The notes under the pieces: model-generated
Databases searched by the model: none
What the model was told of the DNA's origin: nothing
What the model saw: only the letters and a program-made list of their open reading frames with translations
Made by a program: the position numbers and the translations under genes
From: Paraniabella hibiscisoli
GTDB lineage: Bacteria; Bacteroidota; Bacteroidia; Chitinophagales; Chitinophagaceae
Length of the DNA stretch: 64,000 nt
Direction: 5' to 3'
Assembly (NCBI RefSeq): GCF_022512515.1
Contig: NZ_JAKWBK010000001.1
Coordinates: 2,604,001 to 2,668,000 of the forward strand
In this document: one piece after another, positions 52,219 through 63,449 of the stretch
Numbering within the stretch: the first letter of the stretch is position 1
How the letters are laid out: every line of letters starts with the position of its first letter

Positions 52219-54389
52219 ATGAACCGTCTTCTACTGCTGGTTATTTTATTTAATGTTTACATAAGCAATGTATATGCACAACAGGCGCCTGCTATTGAGT
52301 TCAGCAGGGCTTTTGGCGGAACGAATTATGAAGGTGTTACCTGTATGGCTGAGACCAGCGACGGTGGTTATGTGGTTGCGGGTAGCACCTCGTCTACTGA
52401 CGGCGATTTACTGGGAGCTGGTTTACATGGCTGGCAGGGAGATGCGATGGTGATGAAATTTTCTGCTGCCGGCGCTTTACAATGGACAAAAGTGTATGGA
52501 GGGGCGGAAGGCGATATTTTTAATTCGATAGAGCAAACTGCTGATGGCGGTTTTATTGCTGCAGGCAATACCAATTCAATAGATGGGGACGTTACCACCA
52601 GTACGGGTGGGTGGCTGGTTAAATTGAATGCCAGTGGTGTTATCGAGTGGCAGGCAAGATGTGCCAACCTGCTTCAGGTAGCCAGGCAAACCAATGACGG
52701 AGGTTATATAACCGGTGGCGAAGATGTGCGGAAATTTAGCAGCACCGGAACATTAGAATGGACATATGTTACCAGCTATATTATCAATTCACTTTGCCTG
52801 TCGCAGGATGGAGGTTATGTTGTAGCCGGAGCTGCTGCCACTTTCAGGGGAAACGATTTCAGGATAACCAAACTGAGCAGCAATGGTGTGGCAGAACGCC
52901 TACCTGACTATGGCGGATTTGGAGATGATACGCCTTATAGCATCTGTCCTACTACTGATGGCGGTTATGTGGTTGCAGGGCGTACAAATTCTAATAACAA
53001 TGGCAATGTTTGGGGCAATCATGGGGGTAATGATATATGGGTGATTAAACTGGACGGTGATCTTCAATTGCAATGGCAAAAATGCATGGGAGGAAGCGGT
53101 AATGAAACAGGCTGGAATATTTATGAGGGTACCAGCAGGGAATTGATTATAGCGTGCGAAAGCGCTTCTGTCAATGGGGATCTGGTATCTAATAGCGGTA
53201 GTGCTGACGGCTGGTTGGTGAAGTTGAGCCAGGATGGTTTTTTACTATGGCAGCAAACAATGGGCGGCGCTGAGTATGATAGCTTTCGCGGCGTTTTTCA
53301 GACTTCTGACGATGGTTATATGGTGGCAGGTTTTTCAGCTTCTGCCGATGGAGGTATTTCGGGTTTTCACGTTAATCCGGTTACGGTACCTGATGTATGG
53401 CTGGTTAAACTTGGTGCGGATGTTTCGGAGTTCCTGCCCTTATCTAACCAAAGCGCAATGCGCAACATGAATGACAATTTACCCTTTAGCTTCAGAGATG
53501 GGGAGCGGAGGCGTATTGCTACTGTACAGGCTAATGGTGGCAACCCGGTTCGGGGTAATGTATTGGCTGAAGTGTGGGCCGGAGATCCTGTGCCCGGAGC
53601 AGTGAGCAGGCGTTACCAGATCACACCGGAACATAATGCGGCAACGTCATCTGCAAGGATAACATTGTACTACCTGCAATATGAGTTCAATGAATATAAT
53701 CAACAGGTAAGTTTAGCTAACCGGCTACCATCGTCACCAACAGATGGTGCGGGCAAAGCTAATTTCAGGTTTATAAAACATAGCGGCGACCTGGCTAATC
53801 CCGGGCCAACCGTGGTCATCGATCCCAACGATAATGATATTGTATGGAATGCTGTTAATGAGTATTGGGAGATCAGCTTTGATGTAACCAGCTTCTCTAC
53901 ATTTATGGCGATGGACGCTGCCAGTGCAGCTGGAGCATTGCCGGTAACTTTCGGAACTATTGAAGCCTTCCTGAAAAACGGGTTGCTTACCGTGAACTGG
54001 ACTACACAAAAGAAAGCAATAATGCTTACTACCTGGTGGAGGCTTCAAAAGACGGTAAGCAATTTACGTTGATAAGCGATAAAATTTTCAGCAAAGCCAG
54101 GGATGGTAATTCAGACCTCCTGCTCGAATATGAGTTTACCAGGGGCAATATAGCGCTACAGGCTTTAGCAATTTTGTTACTAAGCCTTTCGGTTGGATCT
54201 GTCAAACGCAAACCCTTACTGCTGCTGGGCTTCGGAGTGATAGGTTGTGCATTGTTTATTTTGTCCTGTAAGAAGAACGGCACCGAGATATCCGGTAACG
54301 ATGATCAGCAATTATATGTTAGAGTGGTACAGGTAGATAAGGATGGAGCAAAAAGCTATTCTAAAATTGTACGCGTGGTTCGGCAATAG
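52219..54389 (+). CDS. Exported seven-repeat propeller protein with a split FN3-like C-terminus (frame broken near 54011)
   Basis: A protein of about 723 residues with a signal peptide (to VYAQQ). Residues 25-400 hold about seven repeats of 45-55 residues of the type TSDGGYVVAG...GD..LVKL...G...WQ, as in beta-propeller exported proteins. A middle domain (VSRRYQITPEHNAATSSARI) is shared with the next gene. The C-terminus begins as an FN3-like sandwich (ALPVTFGTIEAF; LTVNW; YYLVEASKDGKQFTLIS). It is then interrupted by two hydrophobic helices joined by KRK, and resumes as VRVVQVDKDGAKSYSKIVRV. The frame breaks at about 54011 (A run one short; repair gives TTQKESNNAYYLVE). The function is unknown. 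Confidence 0.75.
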
Positions 54390-54430
54390 TGCGGCGTTCA
54401 AATTCCATAAGATTTTATAAAAAGAATGAT

Positions 54431-56329
54431 ATGCAATATTTCCAATGCAGATATTATCTGTTACTTCTTCTATTGTCTCCTTTACTTCTTTTTGCCCAAA
54501 GTGGTTCACAGACTTTTGATGAAACCGGTACATTTACAGTTCCTGCCGGCATTACCCGGTTATATGTGGAAGCATGGGGTGGAGGCGGTGGTGGAACCCA
54601 CTCAACCATAGGAGCTGCTAGTTACCGGTACTCCGGAAGTGGCGGCGGCGGCGGTGGCTTTTCCAGGGGATATATTACGGTTGCTCCGGGAAGTACTATT
54701 AATGTTACCGTGGGAGAAGGAGGGGAAGTTGGCTTGGCAGGCAGCAACTCATCCGCGGGCGGAATTATTGCCGGTGGCGGCCAGCCAGCACGTTTTGAGC
54801 GAATAGGAAGTGCTGCAGTAAACACTTTCGGAGGAGCCGGAGGTACCGGTACTTTTCGCGGGGGAACGGGGGAATGGAGTAAGATCGGGGCCCGGAGAGT
54901 CGTTTGGTAATGGCGGTGGTGGCGGCGGTTCGGCTACCAGAACCGCAAACGGTACTCCCGGGATTGGGCCTAATGGCGGTAGTGGCGAAGGAAATGGAGG
55001 TAATGGCACTGTCGAGTATATCATTTACACACAGCCTTCCACCAACGGCGCTGCGCCGGGCGGAGGAGGAGGAGACTCGAGGAGTGGCGCGAATGGCCGG
55101 GTAATTATAAATTGGACGGCTCCTGTAACCGCAGAAATAATCAAGACAGATATTACTTGTTTTCAGGGCTATGGAACCGCCCGGGTTGTGGCAGCCGGTG
55201 GTGACGGTACTTTTACCTACTTATGGACTCCGGGTAATATAAGAACCGCGGATATCAACAATTTGATACCCGGGGAGTATACCTGTACGGTTTCCAGCGG
55301 GTACGAGCAAACAACTGTATCGGTTACTATTGCTGAGGGACCACAAATGCCCGGTCTCATTCCTTCGGCAAGCAGCAGCGCTACCGTTAATCAAACTGCG
55401 GATGGTAATTACAATTATTACTTATCCGGATGTAATACGGCGATCGCGATGATCTATACCACCAATGCTCCCAATCCTTTGAGCGGCGCTACAACAGCCA
55501 GGGTGTGGGTAGATGAAACACAGAGCCGCAGGTATGTAAGACGTCATTTTGATATCCTTCCTCAGAACAATGCAGCTACAGCTACTGCCCGGGTTACCTT
55601 GTTTTTTAGCCAGGAGGATTTTGATAGTTACAATGCTACCCGACCCAGAATATTGTTACCGTTAGATGCTATTGATAGCAGGAACTATAAAGGCAATATT
55701 TATATTGAAAAACGAAGTGGCAACGGTAATGGGGTAATTGGCGAGTACACAGGTGTACCGGTAACAATATATCCGCAGGAGGTTGCCTGGGACAATGTCT
55801 CCAATCGATGGGAAGTGGTTTTTCTTACAACGGGTTTCAGCGGGTTCTGGCTGAAAGCGGGAGATGAACCGATTGCATTGCCTGTAACATTTGGTGCAAT
55901 CGATGCTGTTATCAAAGACAGAGTGCTCACCGTAAACTGGGAGTCGAAAAGTGAAACCAATAATGCCTGGTTCCAGGTGGAAGCTTCCACTGATGGAGTA
56001 CATTTTACGGCTATAAGCGATAAGATACTAACCCAGGCCAAAGATGATAACTCAGGCGCTCCGCTTCAGTACAGTTTTACGATTACGTATACAGGCGTGT
56101 TGGGTGCATCAGCCTTTTTATATTGCTATTGATGCATTATTGCAATAAGAGACGGTGGAAATTATTATACCTGTTTCCAGCATTGCTAATGTGCTCGGCC
56201 CTTGCCTGCAACAAGTCATCCGGAGATCTTTTGAATGCCAGCCACAAAGATTTCTTCGTACGAATTGTTCAAACAGATAAGGATGGTGCGCAGACCTATT
56301 CTAAAACAATCAAAGTAGTAAAACAATAA
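54431..56329 (+). CDS. Exported glycine-rich protein, paralogue with the same split C-terminus (two frame breaks)
   Basis: A protein of about 632 residues. It has a signal peptide (LLLLLLSPLLLFAQS) and an N-terminal glycine-rich adhesin-like domain (FTVPAGITRLYVEAWGGGGGG; many Gly up to about residue 225). An SprB-like or PKD-like stretch follows (TDITCFQGYGTARVVAAGGD; TYLWTPGN), then the domain shared with the preceding gene (RRHFDILPQNNAATATARVT). The same C-terminus follows: FN3-like start, a hydrophobic pair around NKRRWK, then VRIVQTDKDGAQTYSKTIKV. Breaks: about 54873 (G run one too long) and about 56118 (T lost; repair gives ASAFLLLLMHYCNKRRW). The two paralogues are 41 bases apart and probably co-transcribed. 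Confidence 0.72.
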
Positions 56330-56346
56330 CCCTCTAAAAAATGATT

Positions 56347-57474
56347 ATGAAAAAGACTATGCTTCAATTTGCTATAGTAGCAGTATTGTTCTCTTGTACA
56401 AAAACAGATAAATTTTCATCCGAAGCTGAAGTGTATATGGAACAAATAGAAAATGAAAAGCTTGCAATTAAGAATGGGGAAATCAGGGAGGCGGATGGAG
56501 CCTTGCTCAAGCGGGTTCCAATGAATGCACATATCAATGAAGAAATTGAAAAGCAGCTCCACGAGATACTGGAGCCGGTGCGTAACCAGTTACAGAAATC
56601 AATAGAGAATGATGGGACCGGTAACTTTAAAAGGTATGAGGAAGCTGTTGGGTATGCAAAGCGTTTAAAAGATCCGCAACAGCAGCTTAGGGCAGTGGAG
56701 CGTTTGCAAAAAGAATTCTATCCTTTTATAAAAGAGTTGTGGGAAAAAGCCGCTATTGACGAGAAAAAGTACCAACAGATAATATTAGACATTTTCCCGG
56801 AGCATCTTAGAAAAGGAGTGAAATTCCAGGAGTTTTTAAATTTTACAATGGGGCCTTCAGAAAAACCCGAACCGCCTGTTCCACCAGCGCCACCTGCTCC
56901 GGAAAATATTTGTGTAGATGTACATAACTTTATGCAGGGAGCTTTCTGGAGAGATGGTCTATTGGTGGGAGGTGTAAGAATTTCAAGCAGGCCAAGGGAT
57001 GGTGGCAATGCTGCATTTGCTACCGTAACTACTACCGCTATCAGCGCCGGTGCATATACAGGTTGCTCCTGGTTGCTCAATACCATTGCCTTGCCCGGAA
57101 CATTTCCCATCGATGCCAGACCTGTACGGTATAAAAAAGCTGTTAACTGGATCGCCAACGCTACAGCGGTTGCTGTTTTGGGTGGTGCCTGGTCTACCAT
57201 TGCTTATACTATTAATGCTAGTACCAACCAGTTTACTGATCCTGGCGGCGAGATATACACCGCTGTAGCGCCGGTTATTTTTGTATGTATATTACCCACG
57301 TCTGCTTCTGTTAGCGATGAGCAATTATTAAGCAAAGTACAGTTGGATGCATTGAATTTTGGGGGTGTTGCTTATGCACAGTCTAAAAGCATATTGGTGT
57401 TATCGCCTGCTTTCTCTACCGCTACATCTACCATTAGTATCGCGCCTGATAATTGGACAGCCTGTGAAGAATGA
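56347..57474 (+). CDS. Lipoprotein of unknown function with helical and alanine-rich halves
   Basis: About 375 residues. ATG at 56347 (MKKTMLQFAIVAVLFSC) gives a lipoprotein signal with Cys at residue 17, better than the ATG two codons earlier. The N-terminal half (to about residue 165) is charged and helical, probably coiled coil (INEEIEKQLHEILEPVRNQL; QQQLRAVERLQKEFYPF). A proline linker (EPPVPPAPPAPENIC) leads to a Gly/Ala/Thr-rich half with VTTTAISAGAYTGCSWLLN and GGAWSTIAYTINASTNQF. No family recognised. It follows the Gly-rich gene by 17 bases and belongs to the same exported cluster. Confidence 0.68.
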   Translation: MKKTMLQFAIVAVLFSCTKTDKFSSEAEVYMEQIENEKLAIKNGEIREADGALLKRVPMNAHINEEIEKQLHEILEPVRNQLQKSIENDGTGNFKRYEEAVGYAKRLKDPQQQLRAVERLQKEFYPFIKELWEKAAIDEKKYQQIILDIFPEHLRKGVKFQEFLNFTMGPSEKPEPPVPPAPPAPENICVDVHNFMQGAFWRDGLLVGGVRISSRPRDGGNAAFATVTTTAISAGAYTGCSWLLNTIALPGTFPIDARPVRYKKAVNWIANATAVAVLGGAWSTIAYTINASTNQFTDPGGEIYTAVAPVIFVCILPTSASVSDEQLLSKVQLDALNFGGVAYAQSKSILVLSPAFSTATSTISIAPDNWTACEE

Positions 57475-57511
57475 GCTGCCCCCTTCTTTTATAAACTCAT
57501 CCTTCATACAA

Positions 57512-58315
57512 ATGAAAACAAGTTATAAAACACGGAGTTTTTGTATTACAGTTTCGCTGGTGCTCTTAATGGCGTCTTGTGCAAAGCAAGAAGATATTTC
57601 AAAGCCCAAGGAAGCCGAAAAGCTGTATCGGCTTTCTGAAATCATTCGTATAACGGCATCTGGTACTGATACCACCATGATCACTTATCATGACAACGAG
57701 GTGATGCAAAATACCCGTTACTCTAATAATACGGCGGTATATACAACGAGATACACAAAGGGTAATGGTTTTTACAATAGTTCCGTTACCGTCAATAATC
57801 AACCTTCTCTTTTAAGTTATAGCCGGATACATCCCAATGGTTTTATAGATTCGGTATATAGCGCGCGGGCAGACAAAACGATTAATAGCATCAGTAACTA
57901 TTATTATGATAACAGCGGATATTGTACCCGGATAATCAGTAATTATGTTACTTATGAAAATGATTATAGTATTTATTATGAAAATGGGAATTATAAGCAC
58001 TGGATCAATAATTTCAGAAATTTTATCACGCCTGCACAACACCGGCAAGACTCGATCGTATTTGAATTTACGGGTGTTCCCGATAAAGTATCGTATAAGA
58101 TTAACCTTGCTGATCAGTTTGGAAAAGCCTTGAAAAACCTGGTACGTAAAAGAAGTTACTATAACCGCTTAACAAGGTCGCTCTATCAAACATGGGAGTA
58201 TCAGTATAAAGTAAATGAGGCCGGTTTGGTGACAGAAGAAGTTTGGAATGTTTATGATCAACCGGCTATGAAGCTTGTACGTACAGATACTTCAAGAATG
58301 AAGTATAGTTACTAA
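57512..58315 (+). CDS. Lipoprotein with RHS/YD-like beta-strand pattern
   Basis: A 267-residue lipoprotein. The ATG at 57512 opens MKTSYKTRSF and a signal ending LVLLMASC (Cys at about residue 23). The mature part is tyrosine- and asparagine-rich with repeated strand-turn units (ITYHDNEVMQNTRYSNNT; YYYDNSGYCTRIISNYVTYE; TWEYQYKVNEAGLVTEEVWN). This pattern resembles DUF4595 or YD-repeat-like exported Bacteroidetes proteins. The function is unknown. It is 37 bases after the previous gene on the same strand. Confidence 0.7.
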   Translation: MKTSYKTRSFCITVSLVLLMASCAKQEDISKPKEAEKLYRLSEIIRITASGTDTTMITYHDNEVMQNTRYSNNTAVYTTRYTKGNGFYNSSVTVNNQPSLLSYSRIHPNGFIDSVYSARADKTINSISNYYYDNSGYCTRIISNYVTYENDYSIYYENGNYKHWINNFRNFITPAQHRQDSIVFEFTGVPDKVSYKINLADQFGKALKNLVRKRSYYNRLTRSLYQTWEYQYKVNEAGLVTEEVWNVYDQPAMKLVRTDTSRMKYSY

Positions 58316-58356
58316 ATCGTTTACTCAAACTCATTGTATAAAATAAATTATAAGTT

Positions 58357-59360
58357 ATGAAACCGATACGATCTACATTGTTAGTGGTACTTGCAATTAG
58401 TACCTGCGCTTTTGTTGCCATCAGGGATATTGTTCAGGAGCTGGGTATGAAACATAGTAATGCTCAAAGCTATATTTTAAAAAACCTGGTAGGTAATTTT
58501 GATGCTGCGCCCATTGGCAGCGATCCGGTAGAAGATGTGGGAGGGACCTCATTGGACGCGCAATTGAAGTCATTTAAAATACCCTATGTACGCAACCTGA
58601 AAAGTATGATTGCGGGTGATAAAGCTGCGGTAGTCAAAGATGTTTGTGATTATGTGAAAGAATATATCAACAGCCAGGAGTTTATAGAAGCGTATGCCGA
58701 TCTGCGTGTAAAAACAAAACCAGTATCGGAGCCGCCCAGGTTGTCGGCTGCAGAGGTTCAGAGCATTGAGAAAAATCTAATACAGGCCGATAAAGCCCTG
58801 GCGCAGGCCGGAGGGTATATGACTAAACAGCAATTGGCCGACGCTAAAAAAGCCATCGCCGAACAGAAGCTGCAAATACAGCAGCAAAAGACCCTACTCC
58901 CAATAAAACACAATGGGAGAAGATGTACCCGGCGGATCCTGCGGTAATGGTAAAGAAGCGTTTGCAGGAGTACCTCGCGTTGGTAGCCACTGTTGACTTT
59001 AAAGCCGAAATAACCGGCTCAGGTAGCAGCCGCACATTTGTTAATCCTGCTTATGAAGCCAAGCCGGTGAAATGGAAAGTAATTTACAGAGCCGGTAAGG
59101 AGGTAAATGATGTGGTTACCGGTTTTGTAAAACAATGGCTGGCAGGAGAGATTATTGCAAAGGAGAAAACAACTATGGTAAAATACCAGGATGTTGCCGT
59201 ATCGTCTAACAAGGGAAGTGGCATTGCTGTTGGCAGTAAGAAACAGCAAGCAGCAGCAGAAGAAGAAACCGGCAACGATAATGATGAATCCACCGTTGCG
59301 GCGAAAGCAAAAGATATAAAAAGCCTCTTTAAAAAAGTAAAGCAGAAAATTGCGGAATAA
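58357..59360 (+). CDS. Exported helical protein of unknown function (frame broken near 58890)
   Basis: A protein of about 334 residues with an N-terminal hydrophobic leader (LLVVLAISTCAFVAI). The mature part is helical (AEVQSIEKNLIQADKALAQA; QQLADAKKAIAEQKLQIQQQK). It has a globular C-terminal region (YLALVATVDFKAEITGSGSS; WKVIYRAGKEVNDVVTGFVK) and a charged tail. The frame breaks at about 58890 (AAAAG one A short); repair gives IQQQKDPTPNKTQWEKMYPAD. It is the last gene in the exported cluster that starts at 52219, all on the plus strand. Confidence 0.68.
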
Positions 59361-59402
59361 TTAATAATGTCGGGTGAGGCGGTAACCAGAGCCACAAATA
59401 CA

Positions 59403-60477
59403 TCAGCTCGATTTATCCTTGAGATATTTCCTTATCGGAACATCTAATCCGATCATAATGATATAGGAAAAAGAATAAGTAATAAAGTGCCAACAGGTAT
59501 CACCACCCACATCTGATCGGTAGAAAGCGGGTATTTCTCCAGGTAGCTTAAGAACAGCCATAGAATGGGATAATGCACCATGTATAACGGGTAGGATATA
59601 GCGCCCGAGAACTCACAGATTTTTTTGCTCTTCCCTTTGGCGAAATGCCAGAGCCCAGTGCTACTATCAGCGGAAAATATAGTATAACGATTAAAGGGTC
59701 TGCAAATGGAGCGGTTGGCTCCGTGTAGGGTACCAGGAGGGCTGCCAGCAATAAAATGCTGATGACGGTGAAGCCAAGCCGGTTAGGTATCATCCATTTA
59801 AAACGGTAAACACACATTCCTGCGAGAAAAGAATATAATACCCGTACGCCACCGCCCCAGAAGTTCTCTCCGCTCCAGCCTACACCAATATATCCTGAAA
59901 CCTCGGCTTCATAACAAAGAAGGATGGCGGCGCCAATAGTTAACAACAGCAGGCCATACTTTTTTAACCTGTAAAACAATAGCGCATAGAAGATATTGGC
60001 CATATATTCCCAGAACAAGGACCAGGTGGGTGGATTCAGATGGAAAAGATTAAAATAACGCTCTTTCACCAAAGGATAGGGGATTAAGGTGCTTCCCGAA
60101 ATAAACATCAGGATCGTCTCTTTTAAACCATACTGTTGATAAAGGTTGCTATAGGGGTCGAATACAAAGGCCAACAGCCCAATAATGGCGCCTATAACAA
60201 CCATGGGATGAAGCCGGATCAGGCGAAGCTTGAAAAAATGACCCAATTTCATTCCTTTTATTTTTTTATCATAGGCATATGCTATTACGAAGCCCGAAAG
60301 ACAAAAGAAAAAATCTACTGCCAGGTAGCCGTGCCCGATAAAGCTATCCTCATATTTAGGCGCTGCAAATTCCATGAAATGAAAGATCACTACAGCTATT
60401 GCTGCTATACCCCTAAGCCCATCGAGGGTTTCAAAATGTTTTCTTGTATTTAAAAGCTCTGTGCCGGTAAAAGACAT
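59403..60477 (-). CDS. Acyltransferase 3 family membrane protein, second copy (two frame breaks)
   Basis: An O-acyltransferase of about 358 residues, clearly paralogous to 450-1562: LDGLRGIAAIAVVIFHFMEF, GHGYLAVDFFFCLSGFVIAY and ISYPLYMVHYPI correspond block by block. The start ATG 60477 (MSFTGTELLNTRKH) is used; the frame is open further upstream. It breaks at about 59612 (A run on the coding strand: seven, eight expected; repair gives KKICEFSGAISYPL) and about 59476 (T run one short; repair gives LLILFSYIIMIGLDVPIRKY). It probably acylates a surface glycan. It is convergent with the exported cluster. Confidence 0.88.
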
Positions 60478-60664
60478 GTTTAATTTTTGCTGCCGGCAGA
60501 AAAGGCTGCCCATGGCGGTTGTACAATCAGTTTGCAAAAGAAGTCATTCATATGCAAACACGCTATATTATTTTGTCCCATTTTTTCGCTTTTTTGTCTT
60601 AATTTCTGTTGTCTTTCCCGCCCTTAAAATATCTATCTTAGCCACGGGACAAATAAATAGAATC

Positions 60665-61903
60665 ATGTTCACTCGTAGTTGCTTTATCTTAATGCTTATC
60701 GTTGGCTTCCAATATGCCAGCGCTCAGTCAACCGAAGTATTGGTACAAAAAGCCAATACCTTATACGAGCAAAATAAAAGGGAAGAAGCGAAAGTTTTAT
60801 ATGAAAAGGCGGCCTTCCTGAATAATGCCGATGCTCACTTTAATCTGGCTTACAGGTATGCGTTATCCGGTGATGATCGTTTGTGTCATTATCAGCAGGC
60901 AGCTTTAAGAGGACACAGTGAAGGCATGGCCTCTTTTTTAGATGAAGCATTTTTCCGATCTGATGACTTTTTTAAGTCTGATCCTTTTTTAGCATTAGCC
61001 GTTTATAAAAAGGGAAGAGCATAAACCCGGCAATGCAGTTTTATGATGAAGCTGGTAAAGTGAAAATACTTCAATATGCCGCTGAAGCAGGAGCTTTTGA
61101 TGCGAATGCTTTTATAAAAAATATAAAATTGATACGGGTAAGCTGCAGCGTCCTTATGCCGTATGGGAAATTGCCGAAGAGGCTTCAAGAAGAAAAGATC
61201 GTTTTGCTGACGTTGATAACAGACTTCTTTTGCAGCTGGTCAGCCGTGGTGGCAGTGCGCCTGCAGAGTTAATGATAGCTATAGATACAACCTATAAAGC
61301 GTGGAAAGAAAATTTAAGATTTGAATTCAATATCTGTAACTACATAACCAGTGGCTACGGGATGGGATACTGTGCCAGGAGAAGCGCGGAAGCAAACGAA
61401 GTTCAGATCAATAACCGGCTTACAAAACTGGCGGCTGCAATTGGAGGCGGAAGCGGTAAATATCTGAAACCAGCTTACAAAACTGCGTCCGCTTTTTGGG
61501 AGGCAAAAGTATGGAACGAAGAATTGCATGGCGGTAGTGGCTACGCTGCCTGGGCGACAGAATCTTTAGTAAAACAAAAAAAGAATTTATAGAGTTATTG
61601 GAGGGCCTTAGTAAAGGTAAGCTACCCAAGGGCGTTGCCAACTCAAAAGACAGCGATGCCCGGTTGAATTTGGTTTATAAAGACGTGATAGGTAAGTTAA
61701 AGAAAGCACCTTTGACAGACTTTAATGCCGAGGTAAATGCCGATGGATTACAAAAGGTGCAGCGGCTGTGGATCCCATATCGTGACGCAACAGTGACATT
61801 GTTGTTTGCGATGAATCCCGATGTTACCAAACAACAATGGGCGAATTGGATGACAGAACAGCGCATCAAAGAACTGACTGCCGTGCTCAAATTGAAGCAA
61901 TAA
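60665..61903 (+). CDS. Exported Sel1/TPR plus LprI-like protein (three frame breaks)
   Basis: A protein of about 413 residues with a signal peptide (CFILMLIVGFQYASAQ). TPR/Sel1-like repeats follow (VLVQKANTLYEQNKREEAKVLYEKA; ADAHFNLAYRYAL). The C-terminal part has the LprI/DUF1311 pattern: CNYITSGYGMGYCARRSAEAN, then LWIPYRDATVTLLFAM and a terminal helix. LprI domains inhibit lysozymes in some bacteria; here that is only analogy. Breaks at about 61010, 61118 and 61575, each one A short in an A run; repairs give YKKGKSINPAMQFYD, FIKKYKIDTGKLQ and VKQKKEFIELLEGL. It has a terminator-like hairpin just downstream. Confidence 0.75.
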
Positions 61904-61911
61904 TTGTAACA

Positions 61912-61941
61912 AAAAAGCAGCGGACATTGGCCGCTGCTTGA
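61912..61941 (-). terminator. Terminator between convergent genes
   Basis: AAGCAGCGG (61916-61924) pairs with CCGCTGCTT (61931-61939). The A run before it is a T run on the minus strand, so it mainly serves the outer-membrane factor gene ending at 61960. Confidence 0.8.
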
Positions 61942-61959
61942 GTGCTATTGAGTCTATAA

Positions 61960-63407
61960 CTATGATCCTTGAACGCCACCGCCCAGGGCTTTGTATAACT
62001 GTATCATAATGTTTACATGGTTCCGTTCTGTTTTAATCAGATCCATTTCGGCATTTATTTTACTTTTTTGAGCTGCAATAATTTCAAGGTAAGTAGCATA
62101 GGCATTTACATAAAGATCCTGTGATACATGCAACCCTTTATCCAGTGCTGACACTTCTTTTCTTTTCTCTGTCAATATCTGTTGATTGTTGGCGATATAA
62201 CTCAGCAGGGTCTTTACCTCCTGGAAAGCGCCATTCACTGTTTTCTGGTAATTGAGAAAAGCTATTTCCTGTTCTGCTGTGGCTATCTTGAATCCTGATT
62301 TTAATTGCCTCTTTTGAAATACAGGGGCTGTAAGTCCGCCAATCAGCTGGTAAGCTATGGATGTAGGGTTGATCAGCTTCTCTGCATTAAAAGAGTTGAG
62401 TCCTACGAAACTGCCTATTGTTAAACTAGGGAAGAAGGCGGCCCTTGCTGCTTTAGCATCTGCATGAGAGGCCACCAGCTCATGATAAGATATTCTTATA
62501 TCGGGCCTGTATTCCATTAACTGTTGTGGGTTGCCATGCCTTGCCAGGTAGTGGATCGATTTAGTATCAATAGAACCACTCCTTTTTATGGTTCCGTTAT
62601 AAGCGCCGGTTAACTCCAGGAGTTTGTTTTCTGCTGCTACAATTTCCTGCCTGATGCTGTAAAGCGATGCTTTTGTATTAGACAATTGGGCATCAAATTG
62701 CTGAACGGCCAGCTCCGTGGCCCGGCCTACTTCTTTATGGATCTTCACCACTTCAAGCGCCCTCTCCTGTAGCTTTATATTTTGATTGAGGATGGCGACT
62801 TCCTTGTCCAGCATGATGAGCTCATAATATAAAGTAGCGGTGTGCGTTACCAAGGCCGCATTTAGCAGGTCTTTACCTTGCTGTGTCGCCAGGAATCTTT
62901 CCATGGCAGCACCCTTTAAGCTTTTCAGCTTACCCCAAAGATCAACCTCCCAGGAAGCGCTTAAGCCCAGCCAGTAGTCGGGGGTTATAAAAGTGGGTAT
63001 TTGCTGGCTGTTATCAATATTAGGAGAGAGATTGGTGTCGAAGTTGCCCACTCCCTCCATCGTGTGTTTACCATAGTGCGTACCCGATGCACGTAGCCCG
63101 GCTGTAACCGAAGGTAGTAAAGCGCCCTGTCTTGCTTCAAGATAAGCTGTCGCTATATTGATCCGTTCAGCAGCGATCTTATTATCGAGGTTATTGGTCA
63201 GTACCTTATTAATTAACGCGATCAGATCTGTGTCCTGGAAAAAGTCTTTGAAATGTAATTGCGCTATATTATTAGAGTCAATGGGCATTTTCGCTTCATA
63301 GGCGTCTGGCAGGGGATTAACTTCCCCGACAGATGCCAGCTTCGGCGCATTACAGGCAGCCGCTACTAAGGAAATCGTTACTGGTATAACTATATTACTT
63401 TTTTCAT
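61960..63407 (-). CDS. RND efflux outer-membrane lipoprotein, TolC/OprM type (frame broken near 63390)
   Basis: An outer-membrane factor of about 482 residues. After restoring one T at about 63390 the ATG at 63407 reads MKKVILVIPVTISLVVAAC, a lipoprotein signal with Cys in the lipobox. Two OEP domains follow, with the inner repeats AAERINIATAYLEARQGALLP and the RPDI signature (YRPDIRISYHELVASHADAKAARAAFFPSL). The C-terminal helix is ALGGG. It is the exit duct of the RND pump encoded just upstream (63450 and beyond). The frame from 63288 down is intact. Confidence 0.92.
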
Positions 63408-63449
63408 CGTTTGCAATTTGAGATTGAGGTGATGCCGGTATAACTACCG

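Noticed and set aside
59605..59620. Phase variation of the second acyltransferase through its A7 tract
   Set aside because: The same kind of loss is seen in essential genes all over the window, so error is the simpler cause; a second break in the same gene also argues against switching.
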